NCBI RefSeq assembly: GCF_011398355.1
Contig: NZ_AP021889.1
Span: forward strand, 930,001 to 994,000
DNA length: 64,000 nucleotides
Direction of reading: 5' to 3'
From: Thiosulfatimonas sediminis
GTDB lineage: Bacteria > Pseudomonadota > Gammaproteobacteria > Thiomicrospirales > Thiomicrospiraceae
Shown here: positions 7,772 through 17,717 of the stretch, piece by piece
Numbering within the stretch: position 1 is the first letter of the stretch
Layout: the number at the start of each line of letters is the position of its first letter
Position numbers and translations under genes: made by a program
Notes under the pieces: generated by a model
What the model saw: the letters and a program-made list of their open reading frames with translations, nothing else
Databases searched by the model: none
What the model was told of the DNA's origin: nothing

Positions 7772-10570
7772 TTAACCTGTATTTCGCATCCCCGCGGCAA
7801 TCGCGTTAATGCTGTTTAATAAAGGTGGTAGCCATCTGTCTTGCTCTTCTTCGCTCAACGCCTCGTTTTTATAACGGCGCAGTACTTCAATTTGAATATT
7901 GTTTAACGGCACCAAATACGGATTGCGGCGTTTCAGTGACAGAGCAATCGTTGGGTTGTCGGCCATTAAGTATTCATTGTCGGTGATTTCTAAAATACGC
8001 GCGCACGCTCGTTTGTGCTCATCGGCAATTTTTTGATAGACCGTCTGCGCAACGGCTTGGTCACGTCCAAGATGGCTGTAGGCTTTGCCGATAACGACAT
8101 CGGTTTTGACCAGCGCCATCTGAATGTTACTGGCGATGGCGTTAAAAAATGGCCAGTTATGATTCATCTCTTGCAGTGTTTCTGGACCGTTTTCTTCAAT
8201 CCATTTATTTAACGCATAGCCCGTTCCTTGCCATGCTGGAAAGGTAAGACGCGCTTGCGCCCAGCCAAAAATCCATGGAATTGCGCGAATTGACTCTTTC
8301 GACAAGTTTCCCTTTTTACGGTGCGATGGACGTGAACCGATATTGAGTAGTCCCACTTCGGTAACAGGGGTTGCTTGATAGAAAAAGTCAAAAAACCCTG
8401 GCGTATGGTCGGTCAAATCACGATAGCAGTGTTCGCCGTCGCGGGCCAGCTGTTGCATCGCTTGCAGGTATTTTTCGTTATCTGGTTTGACAGGTCTAAC
8501 CAAGTTCAAACTGGCTTTCATTAGGCCTGTGACACCAAGAGATAACTCATACATGGCGGTTTCTGAGTTACTGTATTTATATGACAAGACTTCGCCTTGC
8601 TCGGTAAATTTGATTGAGCCGCGAACGGTTCCAGTCGGTTGCGATAGAATTGCGTGGTGCGTTGGGCCGCCTCCTCGCGCTAAAGTACCGCCGCGTCCGT
8701 GGAATAGACGACAATCAATGCCGTGCGCATCCGCTAATTTCATAATTTGTTGTTGTGCTTGATACAGTGACCAAGAAGAAGACAGATTGCCGCCGTCTTT
8801 GGCAGAATCGGAATAGCCCAACATGATTTCTTGCTGGTTGCCGGAAGCGCGCAACAGGTCTTTATAAGTCGGGTTGTCCAATAGGTCTTTCGTCACTGGA
8901 ACAATGTGTTCTAAATCTTCGATGGTTTCAAATAGAGGGCTGATATTGACATTACAATACGGTTTTCCTGCGTTATAACCTGCTAGACCTGCTTGATGGG
9001 CAAGGAAGAGCACTTCCATGACATGGCTGGCGGAGTGAGTCATTGAAATAACGTAGTTGTTAAACGCTTTTGGACTGATTTCTTGACGCATTTTGCGCAT
9101 TACATGAAAGACTTCTAAGACTTCTTGCGTCATCTCTTGTAATTGCAGGTGCTGCGTGTCGATAATCGTTGCAGAGGCAACGTGTTGCGCAAGGACGCTA
9201 ATGCGTTCTGCTTCGCTTAGGGTGTTGTAGTCGATATTTAAATGTTGCAGCAAATCTGCTACAGCATCGGTATGGACGGTCGATTCTTGGCGAATGTCGA
9301 GACGCATTAGGTAGAACCCAAAGGTTTTTACCAAGCGTATGAGGTCCAGTAGTTCTGCTTCGGCAACATTCAAATCCCCGTGCCCGCAGAGTGAATCGAA
9401 AATCAGTTCAAGATCGTGTAAGAAGTCGTTTTCGGACTCATAAGCTAAAGGACTTTTCTCGAAAGATTCATCATTTAATGAGGCTTCAATATACTCAAGA
9501 TTGTGCTTAAGTTTGCCGTGCATTAGGTATAGAAAACGGCGATAAGGCTCATCTTTAAAGCGTTCTGGGCGTTTTTTGAAGACCGCACGAATCAAGTCGG
9601 TATCGCAAATGGTAGCGCGATTAATCACATCTTGTGAGATGTCGCATAGATGTCTTGAATGGGTCAATTTTGAGCTTAAATCAAAAACCCGTTTTTGGTA
9701 TTCATAAATTACCGCGCGGCTTTGGAGTAAAAGCGCGTGCTCTGTGGTGTTGTGGGTAACAAATGGGTTGCCGTCACGGTCACCACCAATCCACGAACCG
9801 AAAGTTAAAAAATTGGGTGTTTCAATCGCATCGTCTGGATAGTGTTTTGCCAGGGCGCGATCCATGTAGCGATAGACTGTTGGCACAGCATCAAACAAGG
9901 ATTGACGGAAATAGTAGATACCATTGCGAATTTCGTCTTCAACGGTTGGTTTTTGTCGACGTACTTCGTCGGTTTGCCAAAGTACTTGAATTTGTGTTTC
10001 AAGTTGTTGATGAATCGAGTCTTTTGCGTAATCGTTGTTGTAGTTATCGGCTTCGTTTAGTGTGCCAATATCTAGGAATACGCGGCGCAAATTGTCCATC
10101 ACTGAGCGGCGTTTTGATTCAGTTGGGTGTGCGGTGAAAACCGGAATATAGTTGAGTTTGGAGAGCAGTGTTTGCACTTGTGCGCCATCCAAGCCTTTGT
10201 CTTTAAATTCGGCAATCGTGTTGAGAACTGAACCTGTCCATAGAGGACCATCGGAACGTAATTGGCTTTGACGTTCGTGATACTGGTGCTCCTCTTCAGC
10301 CAAATTGACTAGGCTGAAGTAGAGATTAAAAGCGCGAATAATTAAATTTAAATCATCAGGCGTCTGTTCTTGAATAAAGCGGGTGAGTTCCGCACGAAGT
10401 TGCGGGTCGTCTTCTTTTTGAAGCAGGATATAGCCTTTACGTAGTTTTTCTACAGCATCGAAGGTTTTTTTGCCAACCTGTTTTTCGATGACTTTACCTA
10501 ATATATTCCCTAAAAGCTTCACTCGCGCGCGTAGCTGCTTATCACGATTTTCTGCCATATTCTCACTCAA
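7772..10570 (-). CDS. ppc: Phosphoenolpyruvate carboxylase
   Basis: Carboxylates PEP to oxaloacetate, an anaplerotic step important in autotrophs. 932 residues. The family motifs are clear: FTAHPTESKRRS with the catalytic histidine, GSWIGGDRDGNPFVT, GYSDSAKDGG, LFHGRGGTLARGGGPTH (catalytic loop), and the C-terminal RNTG. Start ATG at 10570. It lies in a same-strand row with ppa and fbp, each apparently its own transcription unit because terminator-like hairpins separate them. Confidence 0.97.
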   Translation of the reverse strand: MSENMAENRDKQLRARVKLLGNILGKVIEKQVGKKTFDAVEKLRKGYILLQKEDDPQLRAELTRFIQEQTPDDLNLIIRAFNLYFSLVNLAEEEHQYHERQSQLRSDGPLWTGSVLNTIAEFKDKGLDGAQVQTLLSKLNYIPVFTAHPTESKRRSVMDNLRRVFLDIGTLNEADNYNNDYAKDSIHQQLETQIQVLWQTDEVRRQKPTVEDEIRNGIYYFRQSLFDAVPTVYRYMDRALAKHYPDDAIETPNFLTFGSWIGGDRDGNPFVTHNTTEHALLLQSRAVIYEYQKRVFDLSSKLTHSRHLCDISQDVINRATICDTDLIRAVFKKRPERFKDEPYRRFLYLMHGKLKHNLEYIEASLNDESFEKSPLAYESENDFLHDLELIFDSLCGHGDLNVAEAELLDLIRLVKTFGFYLMRLDIRQESTVHTDAVADLLQHLNIDYNTLSEAERISVLAQHVASATIIDTQHLQLQEMTQEVLEVFHVMRKMRQEISPKAFNNYVISMTHSASHVMEVLFLAHQAGLAGYNAGKPYCNVNISPLFETIEDLEHIVPVTKDLLDNPTYKDLLRASGNQQEIMLGYSDSAKDGGNLSSSWSLYQAQQQIMKLADAHGIDCRLFHGRGGTLARGGGPTHHAILSQPTGTVRGSIKFTEQGEVLSYKYSNSETAMYELSLGVTGLMKASLNLVRPVKPDNEKYLQAMQQLARDGEHCYRDLTDHTPGFFDFFYQATPVTEVGLLNIGSRPSHRKKGNLSKESIRAIPWIFGWAQARLTFPAWQGTGYALNKWIEENGPETLQEMNHNWPFFNAIASNIQMALVKTDVVIGKAYSHLGRDQAVAQTVYQKIADEHKRACARILEITDNEYLMADNPTIALSLKRRNPYLVPLNNIQIEVLRRYKNEALSEEEQDRWLPPLLNSINAIAAGMRNTG

Positions 10571-10794
10571 ATTTAAGTAAACAAAATTAGCCGATATTGT
10601 ACCAGAATTTTTTTATGATTGGTTTGAAGGCGCGGGCAATCGCTTGATTAATCAGCTGTTTTCGTCGGCTGAGCGATGCTTTTTGAACCGAGTGCGTTAA
10701 AGTGGTGCGGCATTGCTAGCAATGGTGCTAAAAATAGGTGCGTTGATAAACGCTTCTGTTGGTGTGAGGAGTTTGTTGTCTTACCAAAGGATAT

Positions 10795-10822
10795 AAAAAA
10801 CGCCGATAGAGATCGGCGTTTT
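10795..10822 (-). terminator. Intrinsic terminator of ppa
   Basis: A 12-bp stem aaaaaacgccgat/atcggcgttttt with the tetraloop agag, T-run on the minus strand, about 20 bases past the ppa stop. The A-run on the other side may let it work in both directions. Confidence 0.88.
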
Positions 10823-10841
10823 TGCGGAACTGTACTAAAAC

Positions 10842-11369
10842 TTATTTGTTTTGGTAGCTGGCGACACCGGCAAGAATCTCTTTACGAGCTTCTTCTACAT
10901 CACCCCAGCCATCAACTTTGACCCATTTACCTGGTTCAAGATCTTTGTAGTGACTAAAGAAATGTTCAATTTGCTCTTTAAGTAATGGTATGTCTTCAAC
11001 TTTTTCAATCTTAGAGTAGATAGGTGAAAGTTTATCAACCGGAACCGCAATGACTTTAGCATCTTGGCCGCCGTCATCGGTCATTTTGAAAATGCCAATT
11101 GGACGACAACGAATGACCGAACCCACTAAAAGAGGGTGAGGGGTGACCACTAAAACATCGACCGGATCGCCATCGTCAGAAAGCGTGTCGTTGATGTAGC
11201 CGTAGTTGGCTGGGTAAGAAAGTGTTGAGCCTTGAAGACGGTCAACCCAAACTAAGTCCGTCTCTTTGTCGACTTCGTATTTGATTGGTGGCGCAAATGC
11301 TGGAATTTCAATGATAACGTTAACATCATTTGGTACGTCTTTACCGGCTGGTACAGCTGCAAAACCCAT
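10842..11369 (-). CDS. ppa: Inorganic pyrophosphatase, family I
   Basis: Hydrolyses pyrophosphate to phosphate in the cytoplasm. 175 residues, normal for the bacterial soluble family. The signature [11 protein letters not shown] with the metal-binding aspartates follows [27 protein letters not shown] is near the C-terminus. Start [23 protein letters not shown] is conserved. Located between fbp and ppc. Confidence 0.96.
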   Translation of the reverse strand: MGFAAVPAGKDVPNDVNVIIEIPAFAPPIKYEVDKETDLVWVDRLQGSTLSYPANYGYINDTLSDDGDPVDVLVVTPHPLLVGSVIRCRPIGIFKMTDDGGQDAKVIAVPVDKLSPIYSKIEKVEDIPLLKEQIEHFFSHYKDLEPGKWVKVDGWGDVEEARKEILAGVASYQNK

Positions 11370-11451
11370 AGTAATTTCCTTATAAATCGACCGTGAGGGC
11401 TAAGGTGAAAAGTCCTTTTGGTCATTAATTATTTTTTAATATTAAAACGAA

Positions 11452-11532
11452 AACACCCGTAACAAGTCCGCCGTTAAGGTAATGAAAACGTGATGTCTTC
11501 GTGCCTTCCTGGTTACCTTGTTACGGGTGTTG
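11452..11532 (-). terminator. Long-loop inverted repeat after fbp, possible terminator
   Basis: Perfect 15-base arms aacacccgtaacaag (11452-11466) and cttgttacgggtgtt (11518-11532) are separated by 51 bases. Inside, aaggtaa (11476-11482) can pair with ttacctt (11513-11519), a pairing that competes with the outer one. On the minus strand the outer stem is followed by a U/A-rich stretch. The loop is far longer than in a normal terminator, so the role is uncertain. Confidence 0.5.
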
Positions 11533-11552
11533 TGAATCTAAGTTAGATTCGA

Positions 11553-12524
11553 TTATTTGCTGTGGTAAGCGACGACCTTAGCCACTTCATTTTTTGAACC
11601 AAGTACCACTGGAACGCGATCGTGGATACCTTTTGGCGCAACGTCCATAATGTCCATGCGTCCAGTTGAAGACGCGCCGCCAGCTTGTTCAACGATCATC
11701 GACATTGGGTTACCTTCGTACATCAGACGAAGTTTACCGGCTTTAGATGGATCACGCTTGTCGTATGGGTACATGAAGATACCGCCACGCATAAGAATAC
11801 GGTGAACTTCTGCAACCATAGACGCTACCCAGCGCATATTGTAACGCTTGCCTAGAGGACCTTCTTCACCAAGTAGACAGTCATCAATGTATTGCTTCAT
11901 TTCTGGTTCCCAGAAACGTTGGTTAGACATGTTGATTGCAAATTCTGCGGTGTCAGCAGGGATTTGGATGCCTGATTTGGTTAGGATGAACTCACCTACT
12001 GTTGTGTCTAGAGTAAAGATGTTAACACCATTACCAGTTGTCATCACTAAAAGCGCAGATGGGCCGTACAGTACGTAACCGGCAGCAACTTGTTTGCGAC
12101 CGTTTTGTAGGAATACTTCTTGGTTGTCGCCAGACTGGTCGTCTTGCGCTTCAAGTACAGAGAAGATCGTACCAACAGAAAGGTTAACGTCGATGTTTGA
12201 AGAACCGTCTAGTGGGTCGAAAGTAACTAGGTATTTACCTGCGGCAGAGCCAGCAACGGTGTAATCTTCTTCTTCCGAACCGATACCACGAACGTATGGG
12301 TTAGCCACTAGGATGTCTTTTAATAGGTCGTTAGAGATAACGTCCAATTTCTTTTGCGTCTCACCTTGAACGTTTTCGTCTTCTGTTGCGCCTAGGATAC
12401 CGGCTAGTTCACCTTGACGAAGTTTGAAAGCGATGTCTTTACACGCAACAATAACATCATTGATTACTAGTTCTAATTCTGCTGGAACGCCTTCCGCAGC
12501 CAATACTTGGTCAAGTCTTTTCAT
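11553..12524 (-). CDS. fbp: Fructose-1,6-bisphosphatase, class I
   Basis: Removes the C1 phosphate of fructose-1,6-bisphosphate in gluconeogenesis and the Calvin cycle. 323 residues. Metal and substrate blocks are clear: GSEEED, FDPLDGSSNIDVN, GIFMYPYDKRDPSKAGKLRLMYEGNPMS. Start ATG at 12524. Its position beside ppa and ppc fits an autotrophic carbon metabolism, although no RuBisCO gene is in the window. Confidence 0.96.
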   Translation of the reverse strand: MKRLDQVLAAEGVPAELELVINDVIVACKDIAFKLRQGELAGILGATEDENVQGETQKKLDVISNDLLKDILVANPYVRGIGSEEEDYTVAGSAAGKYLVTFDPLDGSSNIDVNLSVGTIFSVLEAQDDQSGDNQEVFLQNGRKQVAAGYVLYGPSALLVMTTGNGVNIFTLDTTVGEFILTKSGIQIPADTAEFAINMSNQRFWEPEMKQYIDDCLLGEEGPLGKRYNMRWVASMVAEVHRILMRGGIFMYPYDKRDPSKAGKLRLMYEGNPMSMIVEQAGGASSTGRMDIMDVAPKGIHDRVPVVLGSKNEVAKVVAYHSK

Positions 12525-12910
12525 CGAGTTTCTCGCTGTTTAGATTGATAAAAAAAATTGCGCTAATGATACCCGTTGATGTGGTAATTCGCAAACTTTT
12601 ACCTAGAGAGGCACAGAACAAGTCTCTATTTACTTAAGCATGGGGTTGCGGGGTGTCAATTATATGCTTGTGTGCATGGGGATAGCCAAAGCCAAATAGG
12701 CGATAGGTTGAAGGCGGACAGCGAAGTGGCTTTCGCAAGCAGTGCTTGTAGGGGGAGACTGTTTTTCAGTGAAGCGGTTCATTATTAACCTCTCGTGATG
12801 ATAATAACAGCCGTCTTGGTGAATCGGGTAAAATATAGGGTTAGTTAAAATATTTGATTACGTTGAGTCGATGTAAAAAGCGGGTTGATGTGCGTTAAGA
12901 GATAAGTGTC
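12525..12910. other. 386-base divergent intergenic region fbp/thiI
   Basis: No gene seen. It must hold the promoters of fbp (minus) and thiI (plus); GGGTAAAATATAGGG near 12830 is a possible -10 region for thiI. Two small adjacent hairpins occur at 12721-12748: GCGAA/TTCGC, then the palindrome CAAGCAGTGCTTG (12736-12748). Nothing else is recognised. Confidence 0.5.
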
Positions 12911-14347
12911 ATGAAGTTTATTATTAAGTTTTTCCCTGAAATTATGGTCAAAGGCGTGCCGTTAAAAAAACGCATGACGATGCAGCTGACTGAGAATCTA
13001 AAACGCTTAGTCGGGCGCATTGATGAGCAAATAAAGGTAAAACGTTTTCACGATAAACTTGAGGTTTACTGTCCTGATGATTTGCACGCGCCGGTGCGCA
13101 ACCTATTAGGACGCACACCTGGAATTGAACAGGTTTTAGAAGTTAAAGACTTTCAGACGGGTGATGATTTGCAAATGATTGCCGAAAAAGCGGCTGAATT
13201 TTATTTGGATAAAATCGCGGGTAAAACATTTGTTGTTAGGGTAAAGCGTACTGGCAGCCATCCGTTCAAATCGGGCGATATTGCACGCTATGTTGGTTCG
13301 TATCTGTTTGAGCAGGGTACCAGTGCAGGCGTGGATTTACACAGTCCACAGGTTACCGTTAAGTTGGATTTGTATGATCAAACCTTGAATGTCATTACCG
13401 ATCGGTTCGTGGGGTTGGGTGGTTTTCCTATGGGGGGGCAAGGCGAGGTTTTGTCTTTGATGTCGGGTGGGTTTGACTCCACGGTTGCCAGTTATTTATC
13501 AATGAAGCGGGGGGTGAAAACCCATTTTATTTTCTTTAATTTGGGTGGTGCTGCCCATGAAATTGGGGTTAAGCAGGTTTCACTGTATTTATGGGCCAAG
13601 TTTAGTGCTTCGCATCGGGTTAAGTTTGTTAGTGTGCCGTTTGAGGCTGTAGTCGAAGAAATTCTGCGTAGCGCGCATGAGAGTTATATGGGGGTCATGC
13701 TGAAGCGCCTAATGATAAAAGCCGCTGAGCAAGTGGCTGGGCAGATGAATATTGACGTGCTGATTACTGGCGAAAGTGTTGCACAGGTCAGCAGTCAAAC
13801 CTTGCGCAATTTAGCTGTGATTGATGCGGCCAGTAGTAAGTTGATTTTGCGTCCGCTGGCGGTGATGGATAAGCCGCAGATTATGGCGATAGCGGATCAA
13901 ATTGGTACCCGAGAGTATGCCGAATCCATGCCGGAATATTGTGGGGTGATTTCGCGTAACCCTGTGACGAATGCGTCTTTTGAACGCGCGCAAAAAGAAG
14001 ATGCGCTGTTTGATATGAGGGTCTTAGACCGGGCAGTGGCTGAAGCACAAACCATTAATGTTGATCAGATTGTGGCGGATGTAAATCAGCGTCAAGCGGT
14101 GGAAGTTGTGCATGTTGTCACTGATGAAGTGTTGATTGATATTCGTCGTCCTGAGGAGAAGAAAGCACATCCATTGGCATTGCAACATTTAAGTGTGCCG
14201 TTTAATCAATTGGGTGCGGACTTTAAAAAGTTGGCACAAGATAAAGCGTATTTACTGTATTGCGACAAAGGGGTGATGAGCCAATTGCACGCTCAGTATT
14301 TACGCGATCAAGGGTTTAACAATGTTCGGGTGTATCGCCCTTTATAA
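12911..14347 (+). CDS. thiI: tRNA 4-thiouridine synthase with rhodanese domain
   Basis: Makes s4U8 in tRNA and, in many species, supplies sulfur for thiazole synthesis. 478 residues. N-terminal ferredoxin-like/THUMP region (starts MKFIIKFFPEIMVKG), PP-loop ATPase motif SGGFDSTVASY, the block PEYCGVISRNP with the disulfide-forming cysteine, and a C-terminal rhodanese domain ending LLYCDKGVMSQ, whose cysteine carries the persulfide. It is therefore the long, E. coli-type form. Start ATG at 12911. Confidence 0.95.
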   Translation: MKFIIKFFPEIMVKGVPLKKRMTMQLTENLKRLVGRIDEQIKVKRFHDKLEVYCPDDLHAPVRNLLGRTPGIEQVLEVKDFQTGDDLQMIAEKAAEFYLDKIAGKTFVVRVKRTGSHPFKSGDIARYVGSYLFEQGTSAGVDLHSPQVTVKLDLYDQTLNVITDRFVGLGGFPMGGQGEVLSLMSGGFDSTVASYLSMKRGVKTHFIFFNLGGAAHEIGVKQVSLYLWAKFSASHRVKFVSVPFEAVVEEILRSAHESYMGVMLKRLMIKAAEQVAGQMNIDVLITGESVAQVSSQTLRNLAVIDAASSKLILRPLAVMDKPQIMAIADQIGTREYAESMPEYCGVISRNPVTNASFERAQKEDALFDMRVLDRAVAEAQTINVDQIVADVNQRQAVEVVHVVTDEVLIDIRRPEEKKAHPLALQHLSVPFNQLGADFKKLAQDKAYLLYCDKGVMSQLHAQYLRDQGFNNVRVYRPL

Positions 14348-14365
14348 CCCGTTGTATCGGAGGGT

Positions 14366-16105
14366 TTAGGGGGTGTCTGCGGTCTTGTCAGGCTCGTCGT
14401 TATCATCCAGTTGAGGTGCTTCAAGCGGTTCTTCGGTTTGGCGCTTGGCTTCTTCTTGTTGCCCATCCAGTGTAAGGGTCTCGTCGAATAGGAATTCGGG
14501 CGGTTCATCTGAAATTGCTGGAATATCTTGCAGATGAGTCCGTTTTAGTCGTTGTTTTTCTTCAGCCAGTTTAAACGCTAAGGTAATTGCTGCGGATGTC
14601 TTTTGAATAAAAGTCACATAGTTGACGGTCTCTAAACCAATCTCGTTGCGTGCGATGGTTTCTACGTTATAAAACCATTTATTTGGATCTAATCCTTCGC
14701 GTTTTGCAATCCGTTGTAACTGCCGAATCCGTCCTGGCCCAGCGTTATATGCGGCTAATGAAAAATTAATTTTATCTTCTGCCGAGTATTCTGGTTTGTC
14801 AAAATAATGATCGCGTAAAAAACTCAAATAACGCACCCCAGCATGGATGTTGTTTTCTAAGTTGGTGCGAGTGTTTTTAATCGCAACGTGTTTGGAGTTC
14901 GCTGTGCTAGCACGAATTTGCATGACGCCATAAGCGCCGACTGGGCTGACCAAGTTTTGGTCGAATTTGGATTCTTTATAGGCTTGTGCCGCAATCATGC
15001 GCCAGTCAAAGTCGTAAAATTGTGCGTACTTTTCAAAAAAATATTGCAAGCATGGCGTTTTGTCCAAAGGGGTAAAGTCGAGCGGATGCTGTATCCAGTT
15101 TTCGTTTTCAAAATAGCGCCGAAACAGGACGTTACTTAAATAGCGACCGGGGCGAGCTTGTTTTTCGATAAAGGCGTTTAAGGAGGCTTTTAAATTGGGG
15201 AGTTTTTTATTGATCGCCCATGCGATTTGTCCTCCATGGCGTAAGATAAAATCTTCTTGAACCACGATGTTCGGTAGTGCCTTACGATAAATTTTGGCGA
15301 TGTGGCTATCGACGATGGTGTAAGGAAAAAGTCCGGCATTCACCATTTCTAGAATATCTTCCGCTTCAAGCAGTGTGTTGGCTTGAATTACTTCAATACT
15401 GTCTAATCCTAAACCGCCCAAGACTTGATTAATTTGTTGTAACTGCACGATATAGCTGCTGTTGGCAACCACGACAATTTGCTTGCCGGCGAGCTCTTCA
15501 AAACGCGTAATGGGTTCAGCATCTTTGTTGGCAACCAGGATTTCGTTGATGTCGCTAATATAAGGGGCGGTGAAGTCAACTAACTGACTGCGTTCAGGAG
15601 TCAGGGTTAAGCCAGCGGCAATAATATCTCCTTCACCATTGATGAGTGCATCAAACAGCTGATTGAAAGGGCGGGTTAAATACACAAAATGAGTTTTAAA
15701 GCGCTCTTGGCGTGGTCCGCGATTAAGGAATTTTTCATAGGCACTCATAAGCTCATATTCCAAACCGCGCGTCCCCTCATTACTATGAAAAAAGTTGGTT
15801 CGGTTGTAGCTTACTAAAACTCGAAAAAGGCGGCGTTCTCGAATCTTCTCTAAATCACCGATAAAGTGGCTGTTAATACGCTCGTTAATCGATGCTTTGC
15901 TCATCTGTGTGGCGCTAGAGAGTGTTTGCGCTTGGCTGATTGCGCCTTTGTCAAATACGCTGATGAGTAATAGTGATGTGCCAATTAATATCAAATACAG
16001 CGCGCGCCATAGACTGCGAAGCGCAAAATTGCGAGCAGCTAAGTTGCCATTTGGGGCACTTGTGCTGCGGTGTATTAAGGGCTTATTACAGGTTGCTTTT
16101 TGCAT
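14366..16105 (-). CDS. mltF: Membrane-bound lytic murein transglycosylase F
   Basis: Cleaves peptidoglycan glycan strands to 1,6-anhydro products. An N-terminal membrane segment (ALYLILIGTSLLLISVF) is followed by a family-3 solute-binding-like domain (RLFRVLVSYNRTNFF, GLTLTPERSQLVDFT) and a C-terminal SLT domain with catalytic Glu in AYKESKFD, then GAYGVMQIRAS and AAYNAGPGRI. The frame extends to a GTG at 16165; I prefer the ATG at 16105, but neither has a convincing ribosome site. The long acidic, Pro-rich C-terminal tail is unusual. Convergent with thiI. Confidence 0.9.
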   Translation of the reverse strand: MQKATCNKPLIHRSTSAPNGNLAARNFALRSLWRALYLILIGTSLLLISVFDKGAISQAQTLSSATQMSKASINERINSHFIGDLEKIRERRLFRVLVSYNRTNFFHSNEGTRGLEYELMSAYEKFLNRGPRQERFKTHFVYLTRPFNQLFDALINGEGDIIAAGLTLTPERSQLVDFTAPYISDINEILVANKDAEPITRFEELAGKQIVVVANSSYIVQLQQINQVLGGLGLDSIEVIQANTLLEAEDILEMVNAGLFPYTIVDSHIAKIYRKALPNIVVQEDFILRHGGQIAWAINKKLPNLKASLNAFIEKQARPGRYLSNVLFRRYFENENWIQHPLDFTPLDKTPCLQYFFEKYAQFYDFDWRMIAAQAYKESKFDQNLVSPVGAYGVMQIRASTANSKHVAIKNTRTNLENNIHAGVRYLSFLRDHYFDKPEYSAEDKINFSLAAYNAGPGRIRQLQRIAKREGLDPNKWFYNVETIARNEIGLETVNYVTFIQKTSAAITLAFKLAEEKQRLKRTHLQDIPAISDEPPEFLFDETLTLDGQQEEAKRQTEEPLEAPQLDDNDEPDKTADTP

Positions 16106-16295
16106 ACATTCGATTTTTTTGAGCTGTATTTTTATGAATTGTAGTCTTTGCTGGTTGCCAAACACGGTTTTTTTTAAATAGCGGAACGGTTCTTATGCTG
16201 CTTCAACTTTTGCTATGCTAAAAAGTCTAATATACAAGCGTTAGCTTATAAAGTATGAAGAGTACTGTTTGGCGTTTGATGTTATGGAGTCTGCA

Positions 16296-17717
16296 ATGCG
16301 TAAAGTAAAGTATGCCATCATTGGTGCGGGAACCTCTGGGTTGACTGCGATGTCTTATCTACAGCAATTAGGAGAGGATTTTGTGTTAATTCAAGGGGGG
16401 GCTTACGGCACTACCTGTGCACGAGTCGGCTGTATGCCGTCCAAAGCGATGATTCATGCGGCTAATCATTATTATCAACGTAATCATTTTGCGGAACTTG
16501 GCATTGAAAAAGGTGAACAGCTAAACGTGGATTTGCCCAAGGTTTTGCAACGGATACGTCAGTTGCGGGACCGTTTTACCGGCGGGGTGAAAAAAAATTC
16601 AACGGATGGCTTGTCGGCGGAACAGTTAATTGAAGGCTTTGCTCAATTTGTTGGGCCGAATCAGTTGGAAGTGAATGGCGAAATAATTCAAGCTGAGCGC
16701 ATTATTTTGGCTAATGGTTCGCGTCCAGTCGTGCCGCAAGCTTGGCAGGTAATTGGCGATAAGCTTTGGACCAGTGATGATATTTTTGAACAGACTGATT
16801 TACCAAAACGCATAGCGGTCATCGGGCTTGGTGTGATTGGCCTGGAATTGGGGCAGGCTTTGGCTCGTTTGGGTGTTGAGGTAACTGGTATTGAGATGCA
16901 AAACACCTTAGGAGGTCTGACAGAACCTGCTCTGATAGAACTTGCCGTGGCCGAGTTTAGCAAGGAATTTACGGTTCATTTGGGTCAAGCGGCAGAGGTG
17001 TGTTTGAATCCAGAAAACCAGGAAGAGGTGGCGATAAGGTTAGGTGATAAGACGATTTACGTCGATGCGGTTTTAGCGTCTTTAGGTCGACGTTCAAATA
17101 TTGATAATTTGAATTTGGCGGCGGCTGGCATTGGGGTGGATGCGCGCGGAATGCCTCCTTTTAATGTGCATACGATGCAGATTATGGATAGGCCAATTTT
17201 TATCGCCGGCGATGCAAATGGCTATCGTCCGATTTTGCATGAGGCTGGTGATGAAGGGCGTATGGCAGTGCTGAATGCCGTCTCTTATCCACAAATTCAG
17301 TCTTTTGCGCGCAAAGTCCCTTTGGGGGTCGCGTTTAGCGACCCTCAAATCGCATTGATTGGGCAGCGCTATGCTGATTGTGTTGGTGAACAGACTCTGA
17401 GTGTGACTTTTCCGCTTAGTTGCGCGAATGGCCGTGCCATTGTGATGGGCCAGGATAAGGGGGCGATCTGTCTCTTTGCTGACAAACAGAGTAAAAAGTT
17501 ATTGGGCGCTGAGTTATTTATGGCTGATGCTGAACATCTCGCGCACGGTCTGGCTTGGATGTTGCAACAACAGATGACAGTTGCACAGTGGTTGCGCATG
17601 CCGTTCTATCATCCCGTGTTGGAAGAGGCTTTGCAATCGGCATTACGCCAGTTAGCGCGGCAGTTGTATCCTGAGCAGAGTAATTGGTTGGCAGCTGAGT
17701 TAAGTCCGTTGGAGTGA
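16296..17717 (+). CDS. Dihydrolipoamide dehydrogenase-like flavoprotein disulfide reductase
   Basis: FAD- and NAD(P)-dependent class I disulfide oxidoreductase. From the ATG at 16296, which has GGAG at 16286-16289, it is 473 residues. FAD motif AIIGAGTSGLTAM, redox-active disulfide in TTCARVGCMPSK, NAD(P) motif VIGLGVIGLELG, second FAD block IFIAGDAN, and the C-terminal catalytic pair in YHPVLEEAL. The active-site sequence differs from canonical GGTCLNVGCIPSK. No 2-oxoacid dehydrogenase genes are nearby, so it is an orphan whose disulfide substrate cannot be named; lpd is possible but not assured. Confidence 0.85.
   Translation: MRKVKYAIIGAGTSGLTAMSYLQQLGEDFVLIQGGAYGTTCARVGCMPSKAMIHAANHYYQRNHFAELGIEKGEQLNVDLPKVLQRIRQLRDRFTGGVKKNSTDGLSAEQLIEGFAQFVGPNQLEVNGEIIQAERIILANGSRPVVPQAWQVIGDKLWTSDDIFEQTDLPKRIAVIGLGVIGLELGQALARLGVEVTGIEMQNTLGGLTEPALIELAVAEFSKEFTVHLGQAAEVCLNPENQEEVAIRLGDKTIYVDAVLASLGRRSNIDNLNLAAAGIGVDARGMPPFNVHTMQIMDRPIFIAGDANGYRPILHEAGDEGRMAVLNAVSYPQIQSFARKVPLGVAFSDPQIALIGQRYADCVGEQTLSVTFPLSCANGRAIVMGQDKGAICLFADKQSKKLLGAELFMADAEHLAHGLAWMLQQQMTVAQWLRMPFYHPVLEEALQSALRQLARQLYPEQSNWLAAELSPLE

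Noticed and set aside
12721-12748. REP-type repeat element
   Set aside because: Two small adjacent hairpins exist, but no second copy was noticed elsewhere in the window.
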